Shown: piece after piece, positions 53,280 to 62,268 of the stretch
Layout: every line of letters begins with the position of its first letter
How positions within the stretch are numbered: the first letter of the stretch is position 1
Source: Pedobacter sp. PACM 27299
GTDB lineage: Bacteria > Bacteroidota > Bacteroidia > Sphingobacteriales > Sphingobacteriaceae
DNA length: 64,000 bases
Direction: 5' to 3'
Assembly: GCF_001412655.1 (NCBI RefSeq)
Contig: NZ_CP012996.1
Span: 5,704,001-5,768,000 of the forward strand
Translations under genes and position numbers: made by a program
Notes under the pieces: generated by a model
Databases searched by the model: none
What the model saw: the letters and a program-made list of their open reading frames with translations, nothing else
What the model was told of the DNA's origin: nothing

Positions 53280-53594
53280 ATGAAAAAATTCATTTACTCG
53301 TTAGCCTTGATCTTTATGCTAGGCGTTAGCGCAAACACTGTTGTTGCAGCGGAAAAATCTGAGAACAAGAAAACTGAAATGACCGTTGAGCAACAAGTTC
53401 AATTGAAGAGAATTACAGAACGTGTAGAGGAAATCAAATCAATGGATAAATCTAATTTGTCCAAAACAGAGAAAAAAGAACTTCGCAAAGAACTTAAAGA
53501 GCTAAAGAAACAATCTAAAGCTTTAGGTGGCGGTGTTTATCTTTCTGTTGGAGCGATCATCATTATCATTCTGTTGTTAATCTTAATATTATAA
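53280..53594 (+). CDS. Exported small coiled-coil protein with C-terminal transmembrane helix
   Basis: A 104-aa protein. It has a signal peptide (about 1-23, VVAA), a charged helical region (KRITERVEEIKSMDKSN, KTEKKELRKELKELKKQ), a Gly-rich turn (ALGGGVYLSVG) and a C-terminal helix of Ile and Leu (AIIIIILLLILIL) ending at the stop. This layout is common in Bacteroidota small envelope proteins. No specific function is known. A terminator follows at 53616-53650. Confidence 0.85.
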   Translation: MKKFIYSLALIFMLGVSANTVVAAEKSENKKTEMTVEQQVQLKRITERVEEIKSMDKSNLSKTEKKELRKELKELKKQSKALGGGVYLSVGAIIIIILLLILIL

Positions 53595-53615
53595 TCGTAT
53601 CATCTACCGATGAAT

Positions 53616-53650
53616 AAAAAAACCTTCTCCATAATGGAGAAGGTTTTTTT
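53616..53650. terminator. Terminator between the small coiled-coil gene and serS
   Basis: Stem AAAAAAACCTTCTCC / GGAGAAGGTTTTTTT with an ATAAT loop. It is symmetric and can also serve the convergent serS gene. Confidence 0.9.
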
Positions 53651-53729
53651 ATGTTCAAGTCATTTGTTAATGCTGAACTGAACTGATATTACTTTTGTAT
53701 TCATTTAAGCTGATTCTCAGCTATCAGAA

Positions 53730-55001
53730 CTAATCAATATAGTCAAATCCTGTGTATTTCACCAATACCTCAGGAATCTTAACCCCTTTATCGGTTTGGT
53801 TATTTTCCAGAATACAAGCCACAATACGTGGTAATGCCAAGGCACTTCCGTTTAAAGTATGGGCCAATTGTGTTTTACCGGCAGCACCTTTAAATCTTAA
53901 TTTCAGACGGGTACTCTGATAAGTTTCAAAGTTTGAAACAGAAGAAACCTCTAACCAGCGTTGCTGTGCAGCACTCCATACTTCCATATCGTAAGTCATG
54001 GCAGCAGCAAAGCCCATATCACCACCACATAAACGTAAAACGCGGAAGTGAAGGCCCAGGTCTTTTAGCAAATCCTGTACATAAGCACTCATTTGATCTA
54101 ATGTTTCATAAGAATGATCCGGGTGCACTACCTGTACCAATTCCACTTTATCAAATTGGTGTAAACGGTTTAAACCTCTTACATGTGCGCCATAAGATCC
54201 TGCCTCGCGACGGAAACACGGTGTATATGCGGTATTTTTAATTGGAAGCTCTTCCTCTTTCAAAATGACATCACGGTATAAATTCGTTACCGGTACTTCA
54301 GCAGTAGGGATCAGGTAAAGGTTATCTATACCTGAATGGTACATCTGCCCCTCTTTATCCGGCAATTGTCCCGTTCCAAAACCTGATGCTTCATTCACCA
54401 ATAACGGCACCTGCATTTCTCTGTAACCAGCATCTACTGCTTTATCCAGGAAATAATTGATCAGGGCTCTTTGTAAGCGTGCACCTTTTCCTTTGTACAC
54501 AGGGAATCCTGCACCGGTAATTTTTGTACCCAGTTCAAAATCAATAATGTCATATTTGGTGGTCAGTTCCCAATGCGGTACTGCATTTTCGCCCAATACT
54601 GCAGGCTCACCATGTATGAATATCTCTTCATTTTCTTCCGCAGTATTACCTGTATCCACAGATTCATGTGGTAGGTTAGGCAATTGTACGATCAATTGAA
54701 ACAATTGCTCTTCTGCAGCAGTCAAAACCTCAGAAAGGTTTTTGATTTGTTCTTTATTTGCTGTAGTCTCCGACTTTAATACTTCCGCTTCCTCTTTTTT
54801 TCCATTACGCATCAGCTCACCAATTTGTTTAGCACTGGAATTAGCAATTGCGGAAAGTGAATCTAAGGAGGTTTGAGCTTGTCTACGCTCTTCATCAATT
54901 TTAATAATTTCATCAACCAATTCTGGTTGCTTGAATTTACGAACACTCAGTCGTTCTAAAACTTTGTCTCTATTTTCGCGGATATAGTTAACTTGCAGCA
55001 T
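53730..55001 (-). CDS. serS: Seryl-tRNA synthetase
   Basis: A 423-aa class II synthetase. The N-terminal coiled-coil arm (about 1-110, RLSVRKFKQPELVDEIIKI) grips the tRNA-Ser long arm. Catalytic motifs are TAEVPVTNLYRDVIL, CFRREAGSYGAHVRGLNRLHQF (motif 2) and LNGSALALPRIVACILE (motif 3). The length is normal. A TATCTTTG -7-like box lies at 55025-55018 upstream with a 17-nt leader. It is a single gene, convergent with the small coiled-coil gene. Confidence 0.97.
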   Translation of the reverse strand: MLQVNYIRENRDKVLERLSVRKFKQPELVDEIIKIDEERRQAQTSLDSLSAIANSSAKQIGELMRNGKKEEAEVLKSETTANKEQIKNLSEVLTAAEEQLFQLIVQLPNLPHESVDTGNTAEENEEIFIHGEPAVLGENAVPHWELTTKYDIIDFELGTKITGAGFPVYKGKGARLQRALINYFLDKAVDAGYREMQVPLLVNEASGFGTGQLPDKEGQMYHSGIDNLYLIPTAEVPVTNLYRDVILKEEELPIKNTAYTPCFRREAGSYGAHVRGLNRLHQFDKVELVQVVHPDHSYETLDQMSAYVQDLLKDLGLHFRVLRLCGGDMGFAAAMTYDMEVWSAAQQRWLEVSSVSNFETYQSTRLKLRFKGAAGKTQLAHTLNGSALALPRIVACILENNQTDKGVKIPEVLVKYTGFDYID

Positions 55002-55017
55002 TATTTTATATTTTAAA

Positions 55018-55025
55018 CAAAGATA
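55018..55025 (-). promoter_or_regulatory. -7 promoter element of serS
   Basis: On the minus strand TATCTTTG matches TAnnTTTG and ends 16 nt before the ATG. No clear TTTG partner is visible at 17-23 bp. Confidence 0.5.
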
Positions 55026-55122
55026 ATAACTTAAACGTCATTGCGAACCCTGATAAGGCATCTGTAGGAATAATATCCTTCAACATGGCCCCTATTTTGG
55101 CTGAGCTGATGAAAAAAATACT

Positions 55123-55842
55123 ATGGAAGGCAAATTATTTCTTGTTCCCACGCCGATTGGCAACCTTGAAGATATGACCTTCAGGGCGATAAGGATACTA
55201 AAAGAGGCAGATGTAATTCTGGCCGAAGATACACGTACGAGTGCGCCAATGCTGAAACATTTTGGGATCGACAAAAAGGCGTATTCCCACCACCAGCACA
55301 ATGAACATCAAGCCACTTCTGAAATCATCAAATTTCTGAAAGAAGGGAAAAATGTGGCATTGATCTCTGATGCAGGGACTCCAGCCATCTCTGACCCGGG
55401 TTTTTTCCTGGTGAGAGAGGCCATAAAAAATGACCTTGCTGTAGAATGTTTGCCAGGCGCCACTGCTTTTGTACCCGCATTGGTAAACTCCGGACTTCCT
55501 TCTGACACCTTTATTTTTGAAGGCTTTTTGCCAGTAAAAAAAGGCCGACAAACACGTTTCAAGAAATTGGCAGAAGAAGATCGTACGATTATTTTATATG
55601 AGAGTCCACATAGATTACTTAAAACACTGGAAGAATTTGCAGAATACTGTGGTGAAGACCGTCAGGCTTCCGTAAGCAGAGAGCTGACAAAAATGTATGA
55701 AGAAACAGTCAGAGGTACTTTATCGGAGATCAAAGAACATTTTGAGAACAATATCCTAAAAGGCGAATTTGTGATCTGTATCGCAGGAAAAGCAGAAGTG
55801 AAGAAGTCAAAATATGATAAAAACGACGATTCGGAAGAGTAA
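55123..55842 (+). CDS. rsmI: 16S rRNA (cytidine(1402)-2'-O)-methyltransferase
   Basis: A 239-aa tetrapyrrole-methylase-fold enzyme. Motifs include LFLVPTPIGNLEDMTFRAI, VILAEDTRTSAPMLKHFGI, NVALISDAGTPAISDPGFFL and CLPGATAFVPALVNSGLP, all characteristic of RsmI. It 2'-O-methylates C1402 in 16S rRNA using SAM. The C-terminus has the normal PHRLLKTLEEFAEYCG and SRELTKMYEE regions. It is divergent from serS with no operon partner. Confidence 0.96.
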   Translation: MEGKLFLVPTPIGNLEDMTFRAIRILKEADVILAEDTRTSAPMLKHFGIDKKAYSHHQHNEHQATSEIIKFLKEGKNVALISDAGTPAISDPGFFLVREAIKNDLAVECLPGATAFVPALVNSGLPSDTFIFEGFLPVKKGRQTRFKKLAEEDRTIILYESPHRLLKTLEEFAEYCGEDRQASVSRELTKMYEETVRGTLSEIKEHFENNILKGEFVICIAGKAEVKKSKYDKNDDSEE

Positions 55843-56035
55843 GCAGTAAAACAGGAATCTGAGAATTGGGCAGATTGTTCTTGAAAACATGGACCAGTTG
55901 CGCTTCAAAAAGACAATTCCGGAGCAGGAAAATAATCGGATTAAAAGAAAAACAATTCCAGGTTAAATAACAGCAAGCCAGGAAAACAAGTAGATTTCAG
56001 GTTCAATTTTTGATAGCATTATAAAAAGAATTAAT

Positions 56036-56716
56036 ATGATTTTAATTGATAGATTTTTAAGTGATGAACAAGATCCTAAAGCTGTTGAAAAGGTTTTAGG
56101 AAAATTAAATGATATGCTCAGTGCAAATGAAGAACTGATTTATATGGCGGTACAAAAAAGACCGGCAGTGAACATCCTTCCTACCTGCATTGTAGTGAGT
56201 AATAAACGTATTTTCTATTGTGAACCTGGTAATTTTGGGATCACCATGAATTTTAAAGACATCTCCTGGAAAACCATTAAAGAAGTTTCTTTCAAAGAGG
56301 AGATCTTTGGTTCTAAATTCATCTGTGTACCTACTTATGGCGAAAACATCATTACAGAGTACATTCCTAAAGTTCAGGCCCGTAAATTATATCAGGCTGC
56401 ACATGAGCAATTGGAAGAATTTAAAGAACAGCAAAGACAGGTAGAACTGGAGGAAAGACGCTCTTCTACTTCTCCGGTAACTGTAAACACAGCGCCAACA
56501 CCCGCCATAGAGGAAGAGCCAATCGCTTTTATACCACATACCCCGGCACCATCCCCCTATGTAGCACCGACTCCTTATGTAGCGCCTGCTCCAGTTGAAG
56601 AACCTGAAGATGAAACTACGCTAAAACTAAGGAAATTGAAAACATTGTATGATAAACAATTGATTACTCTGGAAGAATATGAAGCGAAAAAAGCAAGCAT
56701 CCTGGACAGCTTTTAA
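56036..56716 (+). CDS. PH-like (bPH) domain protein with C-terminal SHOCT motif
   Basis: A 226-aa soluble protein. Residues about 35-125 form a bacterial PH-like domain (LPTCIVVSNKRIFYCEPG, TMNFKDISWKTIKEVSFKEE). A low-complexity Pro/Ala linker with two PYVAPxP repeats covers about 140-190. The last 30 residues are a SHOCT segment (LRKLKTLYDKQLITLEEYE). SHOCT is a short oligomerisation motif, and bPH domains bind proteins or lipids. No enzyme activity is implied. It is alone between rsmI and lnt and ends at a hairpin at 56736-56761. Confidence 0.88.
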   Translation: MILIDRFLSDEQDPKAVEKVLGKLNDMLSANEELIYMAVQKRPAVNILPTCIVVSNKRIFYCEPGNFGITMNFKDISWKTIKEVSFKEEIFGSKFICVPTYGENIITEYIPKVQARKLYQAAHEQLEEFKEQQRQVELEERRSSTSPVTVNTAPTPAIEEEPIAFIPHTPAPSPYVAPTPYVAPAPVEEPEDETTLKLRKLKTLYDKQLITLEEYEAKKASILDSF

Positions 56717-56735
56717 TTGGACCGCTAAAAAAATA

Positions 56736-56761
56736 AAGCTGTCGGCACCCGCCGACAGCTT
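56736..56761 (+). terminator. Hairpin after the PH/SHOCT gene
   Basis: Perfect arms AAGCTGTCGGC / GCCGACAGCTT with loop ACCC. The following T-tract is weak (TCCTT), so termination strength is uncertain. Confidence 0.7.
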
Positions 56762-56788
56762 CCTTACAATACCTCCATTAATTACCCG

Positions 56789-58411
56789 ATGAATTCAAAA
56801 AACACGACGCTCCTTGCATTGCTCAGCGCTTTTTTAATGTGGCTGGCCTGGCCGCCTATTCCATTCACTGCCCCGCTTTTGTTAATTGGCATGGTACCTT
56901 TACTAATCGCCATTACACAAATCAGCAATAGCAGTAAAGAGAAAAAAGGAAAACAAGTTTTCTTAACCGCCGGATTGACCTTTCTAATTTGGAACACGGC
57001 CTGTATTTACTGGGTTTACAATGCGGTTAGTGCCTATAACAATCCATTTGTGGCCTTCCTGATTTCACTGATCCCCTACGGCCTGGGTGCATTACTGATG
57101 ACTTTCGCTTTCTGGCTATACTATCGTTTAAGCAGATATACCAGCAAATGGGTCGGTTATATCGGATTAATCAGCTTCTGGATCGCCATGGAATACCTTC
57201 ATCAAACCTGGGACCTGGCCTTTCCATGGATGACACTTGGCAACGGTTTTGCCGCTAGCCATCAATTGGTACAATGGTATGAATATACTGGCGTTTATGG
57301 CGGTTCTCTATGGATCTTATTTAGTAATATCCTTGCTTTTGAGGCATATCAAGCCTGGAAAACACAAAAAGCTTACTTAAAATTCAGACCGGTTATGGTA
57401 TTGGCAGCGGTGATTTTGATCCCTATAGCTGCATCATTGATCAGGTATTCAAGCTATAAAGAGAAAATGGTACCGGTTAATGTGGTGACTGTTCAGCCAA
57501 ATATTGATCCTTATCAAAAACTGGGTGGTATTTCTGCACAGGAGCAAATACAGATCCTGACCAAGCTATCTGATTCTGTAGGACAAGTGAATACTGAATA
57601 TTTCATCTGGCCGGAAACGGCGATTCCTAATTATAGTGATGAAGACCGGATCAGAAGTAATCCTGATTTCATCCAGCTTCAGGATTTCATTTCCAAGTTT
57701 AAAAACGGCACATTGATCACCGGAATTGAAAGTATTAAGGTATATAATGACAAACAAACGATCAGCTCCAAACTGGATCCAAATAGTGGGATGTACTTCG
57801 ACAATTTCAATGCGGCGATGCAAGTAGAGAACTCGGCAAATGTACAATTCTACCATAAATCGAAACTGGTACCAGGTGTCGAAAAAATGCCTTTCCCAAA
57901 AACACTGGCCTTTTTAACTCCTGTTTTTGCACAATTAGGTGGTACTGTTGGTGGCTGGGGATGGCAAGACCATCCGGGTGTATTCTATGCACAAAGCGGT
58001 ATTGGCGTAGCTCCTGTGATTTGTTACGAATCTTTATGGGGAGACTGGGTTGGGGAATCTGTAAAAGAAGGTGCTCAGTTTATCACTATCATCACCAATG
58101 ATGGCTGGTGGGGCAACACCTCAGGAAAAGATCAGCACCTGTTATACGCGAAATTAAGGGCAATAGAGACCAGACGCTGGGTAGTCCGTTCTGCAAATAC
58201 CGGAATCTCTGGATTTATTGATCAGAAAGGAAACATTATAAAACAAAGTAAATGGTGGACACGTACTGCCTTAAAAGCAGACATCAACCTGAACAGCGAC
58301 CTGACTTTCTATGTACAAAATGGCGATTTGATTGCAAAACTTTTTTCTTTTATCGCTGTCGTTCTCGCTTTGATCATTCCTTATCGGAAATGGTTTAAAA
58401 AAGCAATTTAA
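56789..58411 (+). CDS. lnt: Apolipoprotein N-acyltransferase
   Basis: A 540-aa inner-membrane protein. About six helices occupy residues 1-225. The nitrilase-fold domain covers about 230-500. The catalytic triad is Glu276 (WPETAIP), Lys357 (FYHKSKLVPGVE) and Cys412 (APVICYESLWGDW). A last helix lies at about 515-535. It adds the third acyl chain to the N-terminal Cys of lipoproteins. Together with lspA in this window it covers two of the three lipoprotein maturation steps. It is a single gene ending at the hairpin at 58478-58513. Confidence 0.96.
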   Translation: MNSKNTTLLALLSAFLMWLAWPPIPFTAPLLLIGMVPLLIAITQISNSSKEKKGKQVFLTAGLTFLIWNTACIYWVYNAVSAYNNPFVAFLISLIPYGLGALLMTFAFWLYYRLSRYTSKWVGYIGLISFWIAMEYLHQTWDLAFPWMTLGNGFAASHQLVQWYEYTGVYGGSLWILFSNILAFEAYQAWKTQKAYLKFRPVMVLAAVILIPIAASLIRYSSYKEKMVPVNVVTVQPNIDPYQKLGGISAQEQIQILTKLSDSVGQVNTEYFIWPETAIPNYSDEDRIRSNPDFIQLQDFISKFKNGTLITGIESIKVYNDKQTISSKLDPNSGMYFDNFNAAMQVENSANVQFYHKSKLVPGVEKMPFPKTLAFLTPVFAQLGGTVGGWGWQDHPGVFYAQSGIGVAPVICYESLWGDWVGESVKEGAQFITIITNDGWWGNTSGKDQHLLYAKLRAIETRRWVVRSANTGISGFIDQKGNIIKQSKWWTRTALKADINLNSDLTFYVQNGDLIAKLFSFIAVVLALIIPYRKWFKKAI

Positions 58412-58477
58412 GAAAATCAGTTCCAACCACAGATTTCAAATAGTAAGTTCAAATCAGCAAACTAAAATAGATTGAAC

Positions 58478-58513
58478 AAAAAACCTTAGCTGTTAAACAG
58501 CTAAGGTTTTTTT
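58478..58513. terminator. Terminator between lnt and nadE
   Basis: Arms AAAAAACCTTAGCTG / CAGCTAAGGTTTTTT with loop TTAAA. It is symmetric and lies about 65 bp after the lnt stop. Confidence 0.9.
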
Positions 58514-58624
58514 ATGCTTCAGCAAATAAAGCAGCACCTGAACGTTCAGACCCTGCTTTATCCAGGCACTTCTACTGAGTCCGTTATTTATAAGTAATGC
58601 TCATTTTCCAGGGAAACAGCGACC

Positions 58625-60265
58625 TTAAGAAAGGTACTTTCCTACAATCGGCATTCTTCTGCCCATTCCAAATGCCTTAGGCGACACCCTTAAAATAGGA
58701 GGTGTTTGGTAACGCTTAAATTCCGCATTATTCACCATCTTCAGAATCCTTCTGACTAGAGCTTCATCATAACCTTGTGCGATAATCGCAGCAGAGCTTT
58801 GTTTCAACTCAATATATTGGAATAGAATTTTATCAAGAACATCATAATCTGGCAGGGAATCCGAATCTTTTTGTCCAGGTCTCAGTTCTGCAGACGGTGG
58901 TTTAACAATCGAATTTTCTGGAATCACCATGCCATCTTTATTGATATAGTGTGCCAGTTCATACACCTGGATTTTATAAACATCTCCAATTACCCCAATT
59001 GCACCGCACATATCTCCGTATAAAGTGCCATAACCTACAGCACATTCACTTTTATTGGAAGTATTTAACAAAATATAGCCGAATTTATTTGACATCGCCA
59101 TCACAATAATCCCCCTGCATCTGGCCTGAATATTCTCCTCAGTCAGGTTGAAAGGCAATCCTTGAAAAGCAGGTGCCATCATTTGATCAAAAGCATCCGC
59201 TGCTGCAGCAATCGGTATGATCTCATGTTTACAGCCAATATTCTTCACTAAAGCCAAAGCATCATCAATAGAATGATCGGAAGAGTATTTCGAGGGCATC
59301 AGTACTGCCATCACATTTTCCGGCCCTAATGCCCTGCAAGCTAAAGCGCAAACGATAGCAGAGTCAATTCCACCAGAAAGCCCTAATACCGCTTTACTAA
59401 AACCTGATTTTTCAAAATAATCTTTAATACCTAATACCAGGGCATCATGGATCTGCTCAATATCTGGTGCAGCGACATGCTCAATTGGGGAATGACCTTT
59501 GAAATGACCATTTTCCAATTCATAGAACCTAAGTTCCTCTTTGAAGTAAGGCATTTCATCTACAAGCTGTCCTTTTTTATCAAACACCATAGAACCCCCA
59601 TCGAAAATAATCTCTGTCTGCGCCCCTACCTGGTTCACATACAGCAATGGCAGCTTATATTTCTTGGCATTATCAGACAGTACCACTACCCTTTCATCAT
59701 CATGACAATAAGAAAATGGAGAAGCGGCAATGTTGATCATCAGGTCTGGTTTCTGACGAATCAGCTCATCCATTGGCGAAGAAGCATATAAAGGGTTGTT
59801 GTTGATGTTCCATAAGTCTTCACAAATGGTCAGCGCAATCTTTTGCCCTTTAAAACGAATACATTCGAAATGGTTGGCGGGTTCAAAGTATCGGTATTCA
59901 TCAAAAACATCATAAGTAGGCAATAACGCCTTTTTCACAATATTCTTAATATGGCCATCTTCAATAAAATAAGCCGCATTGTAAAGGTCTTTACCAGCTA
60001 GAATATCATTTTTTACGGGCAGGCCGATGATACAGGCGATGCCATGGCATTTACTGGCAATTTCTAAAGCTGCAGTTTCACACAATTGAATAAACTCATC
60101 GAACTCCAAAAAATCTCTTGCGGGATAGCCGCAAACGGCCAGTTCTGCAAAAACAACCAGATCAGCACCTTTTGCTTTTGCCTGCTCGATATTGTCGATG
60201 ATCTTTTTCGTGTTGTGTTCAAAATTTCCAATATGGTAATTGAGTTGTGCCAGTGCGATGTTCAT
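58625..60265 (-). CDS. nadE: Glutamine-dependent NAD+ synthetase
   Basis: A 546-aa two-domain enzyme. The nitrilase-type glutaminase domain (about 1-250) shows the Glu of VFAELAVCGYP, Lys of KALLPTYDVFDEYRYF and Cys of LTICEDLWNIN. The ATP-PP loop synthetase domain (about 275-546) has VLGLSGGIDSAIVCALA, NTSNKSECAVGYGTLYGDM and AELRPGQKDSDSLPDYDVLD. It converts deamido-NAD+ to NAD+ using glutamine and ATP, the last step of NAD synthesis. It precedes the OMP gene's end on the same strand by 50 bp, possibly one transcript. Confidence 0.97.
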   Translation of the reverse strand: MNIALAQLNYHIGNFEHNTKKIIDNIEQAKAKGADLVVFAELAVCGYPARDFLEFDEFIQLCETAALEIASKCHGIACIIGLPVKNDILAGKDLYNAAYFIEDGHIKNIVKKALLPTYDVFDEYRYFEPANHFECIRFKGQKIALTICEDLWNINNNPLYASSPMDELIRQKPDLMINIAASPFSYCHDDERVVVLSDNAKKYKLPLLYVNQVGAQTEIIFDGGSMVFDKKGQLVDEMPYFKEELRFYELENGHFKGHSPIEHVAAPDIEQIHDALVLGIKDYFEKSGFSKAVLGLSGGIDSAIVCALACRALGPENVMAVLMPSKYSSDHSIDDALALVKNIGCKHEIIPIAAAADAFDQMMAPAFQGLPFNLTEENIQARCRGIIVMAMSNKFGYILLNTSNKSECAVGYGTLYGDMCGAIGVIGDVYKIQVYELAHYINKDGMVIPENSIVKPPSAELRPGQKDSDSLPDYDVLDKILFQYIELKQSSAAIIAQGYDEALVRRILKMVNNAEFKRYQTPPILRVSPKAFGMGRRMPIVGKYLS

Positions 60266-60316
60266 GTGTCTGTTCTTAAAATCTGATTTGTAATTTCTTT
60301 AATGATTTGTAACTCC

Positions 60317-60988
60317 TTAAAAGAAAACGCCTACGTTGAGGCCAATAAAATGGTTTTTCGCTCTGCGAGCGCCATCTTTTACAATGTTAGTTAAGCCATT
60401 ATTGAAGGTTAGGCCGATGGCCAGACTGGTGCGATCATCCAGATCATATTCTCCACCTGCGGCAACCACCATCCCAGCACGGTAAAATTTACTATAGTCA
60501 GAAATGTTTCTATCATTCTCTACTTTCTTACCTGGCATTTGGGCATTCTGCTTAGCTCCAATATTAAAGTCATTGGAAATACCGAATTGTCCATACCACC
60601 TTAACTCGCCAATTTTATTGGTTTTCAGTTTGATCGTCAATGGGATTTCGATATACTGCATTCTGTACCTTAAATCATAAGCCATATTACCACCATCTGT
60701 AGCGTCATGGAAAGGACGGACATTTACTTCTGTACTTTTACCATTAATCGTGGTAATGGTCAATCCAGTGGCAAATGAATAGTTTTCTGCGAAATTAAAA
60801 TCACCCAATAAACCATAAGAAAAACCTAAAGCCAGTCCTTCTGATTTACCGACTTCAGGCTTCACCCATCCCAAAGTTGGATGTGCCGTTAAACCTAGTC
60901 TGAACCCATAATATGGTGATCCACCTTGTTGTGCGAAAAGTTGTCCCGTTAAAAGAAGTAAGAATAAAGTAAGGTATGTATTTTTCAT
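60317..60988 (-). CDS. PorT-family outer-membrane beta-barrel protein
   Basis: A 223-aa protein from ATG 60988; the longer frame to 61009 adds seven polar residues before the signal. The signal peptide ends near residue 20 (LFA-Q). It has eight or so amphipathic beta strands such as YGFRLGLTAHPTLGWVKPE, NYSFATGLTITTINGKST, YIEIPLTIKLKTNKIGELRWY and YDLDDRTSLAIGLTFNNGL, and ends in phenylalanine (NVGVFF) for barrel insertion. The PYYGF...GLTAHPTLGW start and IPLTIKLKT block are typical of PorT-like barrels. It is likely a structural OMP. A type IX secretion role is not shown. Confidence 0.85.
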   Translation of the reverse strand: MKNTYLTLFLLLLTGQLFAQQGGSPYYGFRLGLTAHPTLGWVKPEVGKSEGLALGFSYGLLGDFNFAENYSFATGLTITTINGKSTEVNVRPFHDATDGGNMAYDLRYRMQYIEIPLTIKLKTNKIGELRWYGQFGISNDFNIGAKQNAQMPGKKVENDRNISDYSKFYRAGMVVAAGGEYDLDDRTSLAIGLTFNNGLTNIVKDGARRAKNHFIGLNVGVFF

Positions 60989-61089
60989 TATTATATTATT
61001 TGTTTTCAATCGTTAGGAAGCGCTCATCCCCCAATTTATTGCTGTTTTAAACTGTATGATGAGAATGGATTCATTTTCAGTCAATTTGT

Positions 61090-61123
61090 TTTGCAATTTT
61101 CCTATGGGATGTATATATATTTG
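61090..61123 (+). promoter_or_regulatory. Bacteroidota-type promoter of gldB
   Basis: TTTG (61090-61093), a 22-bp spacer and TATATTTG (61116-61123). The ATG at 61130 follows after 6 nt, so the transcript would be leaderless or have almost no leader. Confidence 0.65.
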
Positions 61124-61129
61124 TTATTA

Positions 61130-62158
61130 ATGACATATAACGTAAAACCCAGCCAAATCTATCTATTTTTTCTCTCTATGCTTGCTTTTTTTTCATGTAA
61201 GCAGACCAGTAAGCCAGATGTGAATGACATAAAACTGGATCTGAAAATAGAACGTTTCGATAGAGACCTCTATCAGGGTAAGTCTGCAGACCTGCAAAAA
61301 ACGGATGAGTTGCTGCAGAAAAAATACGGTGCTTTTTACCAGGATTACGTCCACCGCATGGTGGGTGATGCCAGTTATACCAGTACAGAAATTTTAACTA
61401 CCCTGTATAAAGATCAGGCCTATACCGACCTCAACAAAGAAGCCGATAGTGTTTTCAAAAATATGGACCACATTGAAAAAGACCTGACACAGACTTTTAA
61501 ATATATAAAGCATTACTATCCGAACACAAAAATTCCAAGAATAATTTCTTTTGTTTCCGGATTTGCAGTGCAAACACCTATCGGGGACGATTATATCGGG
61601 ATCGGATTGGATATGTTTCTTGGAAAAAACAGCAAGTTTTATGGAGCAATCGTTCAAAGCGTTCCCGCGTATCTCTCCCGACGTTTCAGTCCGGAGTATG
61701 TGGTGCCGAGAATAACGGAAACCTATGCCCGAGAAGATTTATTCCCAGCAAAAGACGAAGACCGTACCCTATTGTCCAAAATGATTCAAAACGGGAAAAT
61801 CTTATATTTTATGGATCAGGTTTTGGCGGATGCGGTACCCGATTCCGTTAAAATCGGCTACACAAAAGCACAAATAGATTGGTGTAAAACTTATGAAGTA
61901 GACATTTGGGCCTATTTATTGCAAAACAATTTGTTATTCGAGACCGACTATCAAAAGATTCAGGTCTTTTTAGGGGAAGGCCCTTTCACGCCAGGATTAG
62001 GCGACAAACAAGAATCTGCCCCAAAATTAGGGGTATGGATGGGTTGGCAAATGGTTAGAAAATATATGGAGGAAAATAAGGAGGTCACGCTTCAACAGCT
62101 GATGGCAGAAAAAGATCCTCAAAAAATATTGAACTTATCAAAATATAAGCCTAAATAG
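61130..62158 (+). CDS. gldB: Gliding motility lipoprotein GldB
   Basis: A 342-aa lipoprotein beginning at ATG 61130. The frame opens further at 61091, but that start lies inside the promoter. The lipobox AFFSC puts the acylated Cys at residue 23. Recognisable GldB features are KIERFDRDLYQGK, KYGAFYQDYVHRMVG, YKDQAYTDLNKEADSVF and the C-terminal PGLGDKQESAPKLGVWMGWQMVRKYMEEN. GldB is required for gliding in Flavobacterium, but homologues are widespread in non-gliding Bacteroidota, where the role is uncertain. The patatin gene starts 110 bp later on the same strand. Confidence 0.93.
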   Translation: MTYNVKPSQIYLFFLSMLAFFSCKQTSKPDVNDIKLDLKIERFDRDLYQGKSADLQKTDELLQKKYGAFYQDYVHRMVGDASYTSTEILTTLYKDQAYTDLNKEADSVFKNMDHIEKDLTQTFKYIKHYYPNTKIPRIISFVSGFAVQTPIGDDYIGIGLDMFLGKNSKFYGAIVQSVPAYLSRRFSPEYVVPRITETYAREDLFPAKDEDRTLLSKMIQNGKILYFMDQVLADAVPDSVKIGYTKAQIDWCKTYEVDIWAYLLQNNLLFETDYQKIQVFLGEGPFTPGLGDKQESAPKLGVWMGWQMVRKYMEENKEVTLQQLMAEKDPQKILNLSKYKPK

Positions 62159-62268
62159 CAATACGAAAGAATTAGCAGTCGGAAGCGATGCAGGATTAGT
62201 GCTCAGCATCAAAATCAGCATAAATACCGGACAAAACAGCAGTTCTAAACAGCAAAGAAACGAGTAAT

